Shown here piece after piece: positions 1 through 6,336 of a DNA stretch of 7,127 nucleotides. The notes under the pieces are model-generated. The model had not been told where the DNA came from, searched no databases, and saw nothing but the letters and a program-made list of their open reading frames with translations. Positions within the stretch are counted from its first letter, which is position 1, and the number at the start of each line of letters is the position of its first letter. The translations under genes and the position numbers were made by a program. The stretch spans positions 1 through 7,127 of the forward strand of contig DJBL01000084.1 of the NCBI GenBank assembly GCA_002435595.1. Reading direction: 5' to 3'. This DNA is from Stenotrophomonas maltophilia (GTDB lineage Bacteria; Pseudomonadota; Gammaproteobacteria; Xanthomonadales; Xanthomonadaceae).

Positions 1-232
1 CCAGGGCCAGCACCGCCAGCGTCCAGCCCAGCAACAGCAGGACCAGTCCGCTCCAGGCGCGCTGGCCACCGGCCACCAGCAGGTGGCGCAACAGATGGGC
101 ATCGACCGCGGCGTGCCACGCCGTGCCGCGGCGACGGCGCCAGTACCAGAGCAGCACGATCGCGGGCAGCGCCAGCAACGCCCACAGCGCGTGCGGCCGC
201 ACCAGGTGCAGGGCATGGAAGTCGATGTTCAT
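1..232 (-). CDS. BatB-like VWA-domain membrane protein, N-terminal part only
   Basis: This is the first 77 codons of a gene that continues beyond the left edge of the window. The start codon overlaps the stop of the upstream BatA-like gene by four bases (ATGA), and a GAGG about 8 bases upstream could serve as ribosome binding site. The protein begins MNIDFHALHLVRP, followed by a hydrophobic segment at about residues 14-31, an arginine-rich cytoplasmic turn (RRRR, 32-35), the stretch DAHLLRHLL (44-52), and a second hydrophobic segment from about 59 to the edge. Two early membrane helices enclosing a short loop are what BatA/BatB proteins show before their VWA domain. That domain, and any fused TPR repeats (a BatB-BatC fusion is common), would lie outside the window. 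The identity rests on this topology plus position directly after a BatA-like gene; the VWA domain itself is not seen. Confidence 0.8.
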   Translation of the reverse strand, partial: MNIDFHALHLVRPHALWALLALPAIVLLWYWRRRRGTAWHAAVDAHLLRHLLVAGGQRAWSGLVLLLLGWTLAVLAL

Positions 233-1260
233 GCCCACCGCCTCGGCAGCAGCCAGGCCAATGCGCCCAGCAGCATGGCCAGTGCCAGCGGCCAGGCGTA
301 GCGTTCGATCCGCGGGCGCACCGCCGGCCCGGCCGAGGCCACCGGTTCCAGGCGCTGCAGTTCGGCATAGATGCCGGCCAGCTCATCGGTATTGCGTGCA
401 CGGAAGGCGCGGCCACCGGTCAGCGCGGCGATTTTCTGCAGCGTGGCCTCGTCAACCGGGTCCTCGCCGGGGGCGATCTGCACCCCGAACATGCTGAAGC
501 CGCCATCGCCGCCGAAGGCTACCGTGTACACGCGCACGCCTTCGGCCTTGGCCAGCTCGGCCGCGCGCAGCGGTTCGAGTACGCCGGCATTGCTGATCCC
601 GTCGGTGAGCAGGATCAGCACGCGCTGGCCCTTGGGTTGCTCGCGCAGGCGCTTGACCGCCAGCGCGATGGCATCGCCGATGGCGGTTTCGCGCCCGGCC
701 AGGCCCACTACGCTGTCGCCCAGCTGCTGGCGCACGCTGGCCAGGTCGCTGGTCAATGGCGTCAGCGTGTACGCGCGCTCGCCGAAGATCAGCAGCCCCA
801 CCCGGTCACCGGCACGCCGGTCCAGGAAGTCGGCGAGCACCGCCTTGGCCGCAGTCAGGCGTTCCACCACGGTATGGCCGAGCAGCATGTCCGCTTGGCT
901 CATGCTGCCGGAGACATCCACCGCCAGCATCATCTGCCGCCCCTGCTGCGGGGGCGTGATGGCCTCGCCCAGTTGCTGCGGCCGCGCCGCGGCCAGGCAC
1001 AGGCACGCCCAGGCCAGCCACAGCAGCAGCCGGCCGATGCCCAGGCCCCGTCCGGCACCACCGGCACCGAGCGCCTGCAACTGCGCCGCCGCATACGGCA
1101 CGCGCAATGCCGCTGCGCTGGCGTTGCGTTGCGGCCACCAGTACATCAGCACCGGCAGTGGCAAGGCGGCCAGCAGCCACGGCCAGGCCAGCGTATCCAG
1201 CCAGGACAAACCCTCGGGCAGCCAATGCGCAAGTTGCGGCGGCACGCTGACTGCGATCAT
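229..1260 (-). CDS. BatA-like VWA-domain inner-membrane protein
   Basis: A 343-residue membrane-anchored von Willebrand factor A protein of the Bat type. Hydrophobic segments lie at about residues 24-42 and 76-92, the VWA domain spans about 109-305, and a C-terminal helix lies at about 321-338. The metal-ion-dependent adhesion site looks intact: DVSGSM at 115-120, the conserved threonine in ETAIGDAI (191-198), and LLTDG at 217-221. It should therefore bind a divalent metal and engage a protein partner. In this family the VWA domain is expected on the periplasmic side, held by the flanking helices; that is family knowledge, not visible here. The start is fixed by an ATGA overlap with the preceding DUF4381-type gene, and its own stop overlaps the next gene in the same way. 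Co-occurrence with MoxR ATPase and DUF58 genes supports a role in envelope protein assembly or stress tolerance. The exact function is unknown. Confidence 0.93.
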   Translation of the reverse strand: MIAVSVPPQLAHWLPEGLSWLDTLAWPWLLAALPLPVLMYWWPQRNASAAALRVPYAAAQLQALGAGGAGRGLGIGRLLLWLAWACLCLAAARPQQLGEAITPPQQGRQMMLAVDVSGSMSQADMLLGHTVVERLTAAKAVLADFLDRRAGDRVGLLIFGERAYTLTPLTSDLASVRQQLGDSVVGLAGRETAIGDAIALAVKRLREQPKGQRVLILLTDGISNAGVLEPLRAAELAKAEGVRVYTVAFGGDGGFSMFGVQIAPGEDPVDEATLQKIAALTGGRAFRARNTDELAGIYAELQRLEPVASAGPAVRPRIERYAWPLALAMLLGALAWLLPRRWA

Positions 1261-1718
1261 CGGTCGCGCCCCGATACCAGGGCGAGGAAACGCCCGCGCG
1301 CCAGCACGCGCAACCGCTGCACCACTTCGGCATCCACCTGGCGACGATAGCCGCCGTCGAGCAGCAGCCGGCCGTCGCCGTCGGAGAACGCGCGGCTGCC
1401 GGGCCCATCCAGGAATTCCAGCCAGGCCTGGCCCTGCAACAGCTCCGCGCCCGGACGGCGCACGCGCGCGGCGCGACGCAGCAGCGAGGCGATCGCGGCC
1501 ACGGTGTCCACCGGCGTTGCCGCCTGCGCCACCGCGTCGTCAAACGTGCGCATCCAGCGCTGCTGTCGGCGTCGCCGCCGCGCCTGCCACACCCACCCCA
1601 GCAGGGCGACGGCGAGCAGCGCCGCTGCCAGCAACCACCACCCCGGGGCGGGCGGCCACAGCGACGGTGCGTCGGGCAGCTGCACATCGCGCAGCGGCAA
1701 CCCGGCGGCCGCGCTCAT
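1257..1718 (-). CDS. DUF4381-type small membrane protein of the MoxR/Bat cluster
   Basis: A 153-residue protein of unknown function. It opens with a soluble N-terminus carrying LRDVQLPDAPS (9-19) and WPPAPGWW (21-28), which is the signature I associate with DUF4381. One membrane helix follows at about 27-45, then a strongly basic stretch (RRRRRQQR, 47-54) that by the positive-inside rule places the C-terminal part in the cytoplasm. The rest is a helical domain with LLRRAAR (79-85) and GQAWLEFLD (96-104). It overlaps the DUF58 gene upstream and the BatA-like gene downstream by four bases each (ATGA), which fixes both ends and suggests translational coupling. Proteins of this type sit between DUF58 and VWA genes in many proteobacterial Bat clusters. 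A role as membrane adaptor among these partners is inference only. Confidence 0.85.
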   Translation of the reverse strand: MSAAAGLPLRDVQLPDAPSLWPPAPGWWLLAAALLAVALLGWVWQARRRRRQQRWMRTFDDAVAQAATPVDTVAAIASLLRRAARVRRPGAELLQGQAWLEFLDGPGSRAFSDGDGRLLLDGGYRRQVDAEVVQRLRVLARGRFLALVSGRDR

Positions 1719-2641
1719 GCCACCACCGCCGAGGGCATCGGGCTCAGCCAGCAGTCGCTGGGGTCATCGGAGGCCACCACGTGCACCTGGATCCGGCGCG
1801 ACGCCAGGTGTGTCTGCAGCGCCTCCAGCGGTGCCACGAAGCGCTCGCGCCAGTGCTCGCGGACGCTGCCGCGGTCCAGGTCGAGCAGGACCCGCCGCCC
1901 CTCGGACAGGAACGCCAGCGGCGCCGAGGGCGGCGCCAGTTCCAGCGGGTCCACCAGCAGCATCACCACCACCTCGTGGTGCAGGGCCAGCGCGGTCCAT
2001 CGCGAGATGCTGATCGCCGCGGCCTGGCCGGGATCGGCCAGCACCACCACCCGCGCACCGGGGCGCAGCAGGCGGCTGGCGTGTTCCAGGGCGCGGTCCA
2101 GGCCGGCATTCTCGGCCGGGGGTTGCGCGTACCAGCGGGTCAATGCATCCAGTACCCGCAGCACCCCGCGGGTGCCGCCCGCCGGCGGCAGCGGCGCTTC
2201 CAGCGTGCTGCCGCGCAGTGCGCCCAGGCGGTCGCCCTGGCGTTGCGCCGACCACGCGGCGATGGCGCCCACGCGCGCGGCCTGCACCGACTTGAAGCGC
2301 ACGCGGGTGCCGAAGTACAGCACCGGATCGGTGTCGGCCACCAGCAGGGTCAGGCGCTCACGCTCGGCCTGGAACAGCTTCGTGTGCGCCCGTCCGGTAC
2401 GCGCGGTCACCCGCCAGTCGATGTGGCGTGCGTCATCGCCGGCCACGTACTCGCGCGATTCCGCGTACTCCATCCCACGCCCCCGCATCGGCGCGGGCGC
2501 GCTGCCGGCATGGCCAAGCCGCCCACGTCGGGCCGGCGCCAATCGGTGCGCGTTGCGTCGCAGCGCGACCAGTTCGGCCAGGCTGGGGCGCAGGCCCTCG
2601 CCCTGGCTGGCGCCTGCCGGTGTGTCCACGTCCGTTCCCAT
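1715..2641 (-). CDS. DUF58-domain protein
   Basis: A 308-residue soluble protein with the DUF58 core. The diagnostic region is at about 54-81: GRGMEYAESREYVAGDD, then IDW (74-76) and TAR (79-81), followed by the conserved ER at 93-94. Downstream is a VWA-like fold beginning near LLVADTDPVLYFGT (99-112). At the position of the metal site the usual DxSxS is replaced by DTDPV, so metal binding is doubtful. I see no membrane segment, whereas many DUF58 proteins have N-terminal helices, so this is a short cytoplasmic form. The gene starts 5 bases after the MoxR-family stop, with no clear ribosome binding site, which fits translation by coupling. It ends in an ATGA overlap with the next gene. DUF58 proteins almost always accompany MoxR ATPases and probably act as their partners; the biochemical role is not established. 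Confidence 0.92.
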   Translation of the reverse strand: MGTDVDTPAGASQGEGLRPSLAELVALRRNAHRLAPARRGRLGHAGSAPAPMRGRGMEYAESREYVAGDDARHIDWRVTARTGRAHTKLFQAERERLTLLVADTDPVLYFGTRVRFKSVQAARVGAIAAWSAQRQGDRLGALRGSTLEAPLPPAGGTRGVLRVLDALTRWYAQPPAENAGLDRALEHASRLLRPGARVVVLADPGQAAAISISRWTALALHHEVVVMLLVDPLELAPPSAPLAFLSEGRRVLLDLDRGSVREHWRERFVAPLEALQTHLASRRIQVHVVASDDPSDCWLSPMPSAVVA

Positions 2642-2646
2642 CGGGG

Positions 2647-3681
2647 TCAGGGTGCCGGCACGCGGGCCAGCAGCTCGGCCACCAGACGGTCGCCGTCCCA
2701 GCCCTCGGCGGTGGCTTCGTAGCTGGGCAGCACGCGGTGGCGCAGCACGTCCGGGGCCACGCTGCGCACATCATCGGGGGTGACGAAATCGCGGCCGGCG
2801 AGCCAGGCGCGCGCACGCGCGCAGCGCTCCAGCGCGATCGAACCACGCGGGCTGGCGCCCCAGGCGATGCGCCGGGCCAACGCGGGGTCATAGCGGCTGG
2901 CATCGCGCGAGGCCAGCACGATCTCGATCAGGTAGCGCTCCAGCGCGGGGGCCATGTGCAGCGACAACACCGCCTTGCGGGCGGCAAACACATCCTCCAG
3001 CGGCATCCGTGCCGGCGCCGGCGGCCGCGTGCCCAGGGCATCGCGGGCACGCTCGCGCGCCAGTCGCAGGATCTCCGCCTCGGCGTCCGAATCGGGGTAG
3101 CCGATGCGCACATGCATCAGGAAGCGGTCCAGCTGCGCCTCCGGCAGCGGGAACGTGCCTTCCTGCTCGATCGGGTTCTGCGTGGCCATCACCAGGAACA
3201 GCGCCGGCAGCGCATAGGTGTGCCGACCCACGGTGACCTGGCGTTCGCCCATCGCCTCCAGCAGCGCCGACTGCACCTTGGCCGGGGCGCGGTTGATCTC
3301 GTCTGCGAGCAGGATCGGGTGGAAGATCGGGCCGGGCACGAACTCGAACCGGCCTTCCTGCGGGCGCCAGATCTCGGTGCCGGTCAGGTCGGCCGGGAGC
3401 AGGTCGGGGGTGAACTGCACGCGCGAAAAGTCCGCCTCCAGGCGGGCCGCCAGCGCGCGGATCGCGGTGGTCTTGGCCAGGCCGGGGGCGCCTTCCACCA
3501 GCAGGTGGCCATCGGCCAGCAGCGCGATCAGCAGACGATCGACCAGGGCGGCCTGGCCGACGATCTCGCTGGACAGCGCATCGCGCAGCGCGCGGAAGCC
3601 GTCGTGCAGCCGGTCATGGGCCCGCTCGACGGCGGCGGGGGTATCGGTTTCGGTGTCGGGCATCGGGGGAGGCAGGTTCAT
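2647..3681 (-). CDS. MoxR-family AAA+ ATPase
   Basis: A 344-residue cytoplasmic ATPase of the MoxR family (AAA_3 core plus helical lid). Visible motifs are Walker A GAPGLAKT (64-71), Walker B ILLADEIN (123-130), sensor 1 ATQNP (166-170), a segment with a likely arginine finger (EAQLDRF, 181-187) and sensor 2 GASPRGS (275-281). All key residues are present, so it should hydrolyse ATP. MoxR proteins are thought to act as chaperones that activate or assemble VWA-domain partners; here those are the DUF58 and BatA/BatB-like proteins encoded next. I chose the ATG at 3681 (MNLPPPMPD). A longer reading from 3726 adds 15 residues unlike the family and lacks a ribosome binding site; a shorter one from 3663 (MPDTETD) also has none. 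Even the chosen site has only a weak GGA upstream. It is the first gene after the pilQ terminator and probably heads its own operon. Confidence 0.94.
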   Translation of the reverse strand: MNLPPPMPDTETDTPAAVERAHDRLHDGFRALRDALSSEIVGQAALVDRLLIALLADGHLLVEGAPGLAKTTAIRALAARLEADFSRVQFTPDLLPADLTGTEIWRPQEGRFEFVPGPIFHPILLADEINRAPAKVQSALLEAMGERQVTVGRHTYALPALFLVMATQNPIEQEGTFPLPEAQLDRFLMHVRIGYPDSDAEAEILRLARERARDALGTRPPAPARMPLEDVFAARKAVLSLHMAPALERYLIEIVLASRDASRYDPALARRIAWGASPRGSIALERCARARAWLAGRDFVTPDDVRSVAPDVLRHRVLPSYEATAEGWDGDRLVAELLARVPAP

Positions 3682-3769
3682 GGCGTCCGTGTGACCCGCG
3701 CCAGGTGCGCAAGGTTCCACCAACATGATGGCAGGGCTGGCCCCGCAGCGGGATCAAGATTGCCTGAAC
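3682..3769. other. Short intergenic leader before the MoxR-family gene
   Basis: About 88 bases separate the pilQ terminator from the chosen moxR-family start. If the second operon has its own promoter it should be here or just upstream. On the minus strand a TTGATC is present, but the nearest AT-containing hexamer (CATCAT) lies 21 bases further on, too far for a standard sigma-70 promoter. I therefore call no promoter. No small gene or other strong structure is visible. Confidence 0.5.
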
Positions 3770-3801
3770 GCGAAAAGGGCCGCACAAGGCGGCCCTTTCG
3801 C
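3770..3801 (-). terminator. Intrinsic terminator after pilQ
   Basis: On the minus strand the transcript reads AAAGGGCCGC, a 5-base loop (CTTGT), then GCGGCCCTTT. This is a perfect 10-bp stem (3774-3783 with 3789-3798) followed by one more T, giving TTTT in all. Flanking GCG/CGC bases can extend the stem past a one-base bulge. It begins about 20 bases after the pilQ stop and ends about 90 bases before the moxR-family start, exactly where the pilus operon should end. The T tract is short, so some read-through is possible. Confidence 0.85.
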
Positions 3802-3820
3802 TGCAGGCAGTGCGGCGACC

Positions 3821-5782
3821 TCAGTTGGTCTTGGCCACTCGCAGTACCTTGGGGGTGACGAAGACCAGCAGTTCGGCCTTGTCCTTGTTGCGGCTGCGCT
3901 TCTTGAACAGGTTGCCCAGGAACGGCACGTCGCCCAGGAACGGCACCTTGTTGACGCTGTTGCGGTCGGTGAACTCGTACACGCCGCCGATGACCACGGT
4001 CTGGCCGTCTTCCACCAGCACCGCGGTGTTCACTTCGCGGCGGTTGATGGTCGGGACCTGGCCGTAACCTTCCAGCACGATGTAGCTCTCCACCTCATCC
4101 TTCTTGACCGCCATGTTCAGGAACACGCGGTTGTCGTTGGTGATGGTCGGGGTGACCTTCAGCTCCAGCACCACTTCCTTGAACTGCACGTTCGGGGTGG
4201 CGACCGAGCCGATACCGCCGCCGCCACCGCTGATGGTGACGTAGCCGATTTCCTTACCCTGCTTGATCGTGGCTTCGCGCTGGTTGGTGGTGACCACGCG
4301 CGGGTTGGAGATCACCTCGCCACGCGATTCCTGCTGCATCGCCGACAGCTCCACGTCCAGCAGGTAGCCGGCGTTGAGGATCGACAGTGCCAGCGAACCG
4401 GGGTTGCTGGCCGCTGCCACCGGCAGGTTCCAGTTGAGGCCACGGGTGATCGACGACGGCGTCCTGACCGGCTGCGGGCCGGTGCTGCCACCGGCAACCC
4501 AGGCGTTGACGGCCTTTTCGTACTCGGCCTGGGTATCGACCTGGGACTTGCGGGTGGCCGCATTGGCCGCCAGGTCACCGCTGAAGTAGACGTTGTCGCG
4601 GCTGCCGCTGATGCCGAACTTGGCCCCCAGTTCGCGGGCGAAGGTGTCGGTGGCGATCACGATGCGGCTTTCGATCAGCACCTGGTCGACCGGGCGGTCG
4701 ATCACGTTGATCAGTTCGCGCATGCGCGCCAGCTTCTTCGGGATGTCGCTGATCATCAGCGTATTGGTGCGTTCGTCGGCGACGATGCGACCGCGCGAGG
4801 AGAGGAAGCCACTGTCTTCCTGCGAGCTGGCGCCGCTGCCACCACCGCCGCCGCCGATGCCCTTGGCTTCGGTCAGTGCTTTGAAGATCTGGCCGGCGTT
4901 GTGGTAGTTGATCTGGATGTAATCGGTCACCAGGTCTTCGCGGTTCTCGATCGCGATGCGCGCGTCTTCCTTGTCCTGCTCGAACTTGGCCAGCTCCGGC
5001 TGCGGGGCGACCCACACCACGCCGCCTTCGCGACGCTTGTCCAGGCCCTTGGCGCGCAGCACGATGTCCAGCGCCTGGTCCCACGGCACGTTGACCAGGC
5101 GCAGGGTGACATTGCCTTCGACGCTGTCGGAGGCCACGACATTCAGGTTGGACTCCTCGGCGATCAACTGCAGCACGGTGCGCACCGGCACGTCCTGGAA
5201 GTTGAAGGTCACCGGCTTGCCGCTGTAACCGCGCTGGCCGACCGCGGCCGCTGCCTGGGTCACCGTGGTGGCGTTGATCGCGCCGGTGGCCGGGGCTTGC
5301 TTGCGCGGGCTGATCTCGACCACGTACTCGTTGCCGGTCTGGTAGGCCAGCGACTCGAAGGCGGTGTTGGTGTTGAGCACCAGCTGGGTACCGCCGCCGT
5401 ACGGCTTGGGATCGATGCGCTGCACCGGCGTGGCGAAGTCGGTCACGTTGATCGACTTCTGCAGGTTCTCCGGCAGGCGCACGTTGCCGACGTCGATCAC
5501 CACGTTGTTGCCCTGGGTCCGCAGGTCCGGGCTGGCGCCCTTGCCGTCGAACTGCAGGATCAACCGGCCGGCGCCGTCTTCACCGCGCTTGAAGTCGATC
5601 TTGGACACCGCCAGCGAGGCCGGCGCGGTGGCCGGCGCTGCCGCTGCCGGCATGGGTGCTGCCGCCGGCGTTGCCGCCAGCAGCGTGCCATTGGCCACCA
5701 TGAGCGCGACTCCCAGCGCGCACAGGTGGATCAGCTTCGGGCGCCGGTTGGGACGCTGCCGCATGGCATTGGAAAAGGTCAT
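3821..5782 (-). CDS. pilQ: Type IV pilus secretin PilQ
   Basis: Outer-membrane secretin that forms the gated channel for the type IV pilus, needed for twitching motility and often for DNA uptake. The 653-residue reading has a basic N-terminus and hydrophobic core (about 17-36), a signal peptide probably cut near LLAATPA, then an Ala/Pro linker (38-57). An AMIN domain, which in this family binds peptidoglycan, lies at about 58-158. An STN/N0 domain follows at about 189-247 and secretin N domains at about 285-375. The C-terminal secretin domain includes GEVISNPRVVTTNQ (488-501), VPFLGDVPFLGNLF (613-626) and ELLVFVTPKVL (637-647). Only one AMIN domain is seen, whereas Pseudomonas PilQ has two. 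A glycine run at 309-315 lies in an N-domain loop. I prefer the ATG at 5782 because a GGGGA lies 7 bases upstream; the ATG at 5806 adds 8 residues and overlaps the pilP stop. It is the last gene of the operon. Confidence 0.97.
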   Translation of the reverse strand: MTFSNAMRQRPNRRPKLIHLCALGVALMVANGTLLAATPAAAPMPAAAAPATAPASLAVSKIDFKRGEDGAGRLILQFDGKGASPDLRTQGNNVVIDVGNVRLPENLQKSINVTDFATPVQRIDPKPYGGGTQLVLNTNTAFESLAYQTGNEYVVEISPRKQAPATGAINATTVTQAAAAVGQRGYSGKPVTFNFQDVPVRTVLQLIAEESNLNVVASDSVEGNVTLRLVNVPWDQALDIVLRAKGLDKRREGGVVWVAPQPELAKFEQDKEDARIAIENREDLVTDYIQINYHNAGQIFKALTEAKGIGGGGGGSGASSQEDSGFLSSRGRIVADERTNTLMISDIPKKLARMRELINVIDRPVDQVLIESRIVIATDTFARELGAKFGISGSRDNVYFSGDLAANAATRKSQVDTQAEYEKAVNAWVAGGSTGPQPVRTPSSITRGLNWNLPVAAASNPGSLALSILNAGYLLDVELSAMQQESRGEVISNPRVVTTNQREATIKQGKEIGYVTISGGGGGIGSVATPNVQFKEVVLELKVTPTITNDNRVFLNMAVKKDEVESYIVLEGYGQVPTINRREVNTAVLVEDGQTVVIGGVYEFTDRNSVNKVPFLGDVPFLGNLFKKRSRNKDKAELLVFVTPKVLRVAKTN

Positions 5783-5789
5783 CGTGCTA

Positions 5790-5794
5790 TCCCC
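5790..5794 (-). promoter_or_regulatory. Likely pilQ ribosome binding site
   Basis: The minus strand reads GGGGA with 7 bases to the ATG at 5782, a reasonable Shine-Dalgarno match. The competing ATG at 5806 is preceded only by GAAGATCA, a weaker match. This is the main reason for choosing the shorter PilQ. Confidence 0.55.
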
Positions 5795-5802
5795 ATAATC
5801 AA

Positions 5803-6336
5803 TCATTGATCTTCAAGCGCAAGCGATGCAGGCCGTTCCAGCCAGCCGCCCGCGCCATCCGGCACCAGTTCAATCAGTTCGATCCGGTCTTCGAAGACCC
5901 CGGTCACGCGGCCGTCGCTCTGCCCCATGTAGACGCCCGGACGGACCCGATAGGTCACCTTGTCCGGCGCCATCACCAGCGCGACCAGGCCGCCCCCCTT
6001 GCCGATCGAACCCACCATGTCCAAGGCATCCAGCGGGAAGGCTTCCAGCGGCTCCTTGCGACGGTTGGGATCCGGACGCAGCCCGGCCCCGCCCTGTGGA
6101 TTGGTCCAGGCATCGGTGAACGGATCGCGCATCCCCTGCGCGGAGTATTCAAACGTTTCGAACTGCTGCATCACCGGCAGTGGTTCCAGCGGTGGCGCCG
6201 GGCGCGCACGCACGTCCTCCACCCACTTGGTCAGGTTCGGCGCATCGCCCGGGGTACTGCTCACCCCGCGCGCGCAACCGGCCAGCAACGCCAGCAGCAG
6301 CAGCCCACAGATCCTTGCGGTCATCCCCAGGCTCAT
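5803..6336 (-). CDS. pilP: Type IV pilus assembly lipoprotein PilP
   Basis: A 177-residue periplasmic lipoprotein that connects the PilN/PilO inner-membrane complex to the N domains of PilQ. A short signal peptide ends in the lipobox LAGC, with the lipidated cysteine at residue 21. A flexible, proline-rich segment follows, then the family motif EYSAQGMRDPF (63-73). The C-terminal beta domain starts around 97 with LEAFPLDALDMVG and continues through GVYMGQSDGRVTGV (134-147). Length matches the usual PilP of about 170-180 residues. The start at 6336 overlaps the pilO stop (ATGA) and has a strong GGAGG 6 bases upstream, so it is preferred over the internal ATG at 6324. The stop overlaps an ATG at 5806, the alternative start of pilQ. 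Confidence 0.96.
   Translation of the reverse strand: MSLGMTARICGLLLLALLAGCARGVSSTPGDAPNLTKWVEDVRARPAPPLEPLPVMQQFETFEYSAQGMRDPFTDAWTNPQGGAGLRPDPNRRKEPLEAFPLDALDMVGSIGKGGGLVALVMAPDKVTYRVRPGVYMGQSDGRVTGVFEDRIELIELVPDGAGGWLERPASLALEDQ

Noticed and set aside
806..1687. A 293-codon minus-strand open frame overlapping the DUF4381-type and BatA-like genes in another frame.
   Set aside because: Cys/Arg/Ala/Gly-rich shadow. The two overlapping genes have recognisable motifs and matched ATGA junctions.
371..2722. A 783-codon plus-strand open frame antisense to the BatA-like, DUF4381-type and DUF58 genes.
   Set aside because: High-GC shadow. The translation is Arg/Ala/Pro/Ser-rich with no recognisable domain, and it runs across three real genes whose motifs are clear on the other strand.
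3682..3726. N-terminal extension of the MoxR-family protein from the ATG at 3726.
   Set aside because: The added residues (MLVEPCAPGAGHTDA) do not resemble the family, there is no ribosome binding site, and a good start candidate follows at 3681.
3715..3770. Possible promoter (TTGATC plus CATCAT on the minus strand) for the MoxR-family gene.
   Set aside because: The spacing of 21 bases and the poor -10 match make it indistinguishable from chance.
2428..3858. A 476-codon plus-strand open frame antisense to the MoxR-family gene.
   Set aside because: Rich in Arg, Gln, His and Gly with no motif, while the opposite strand carries complete AAA+ motifs. It also runs through the terminator.
3725..5809. 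A 694-codon plus-strand open frame covering all of pilQ in antisense.
   Set aside because: It mirrors pilQ codon composition (His/Asp/Val/Gln/Arg-rich, low complexity) and has no domain signature. The minus strand encodes an unmistakable secretin.
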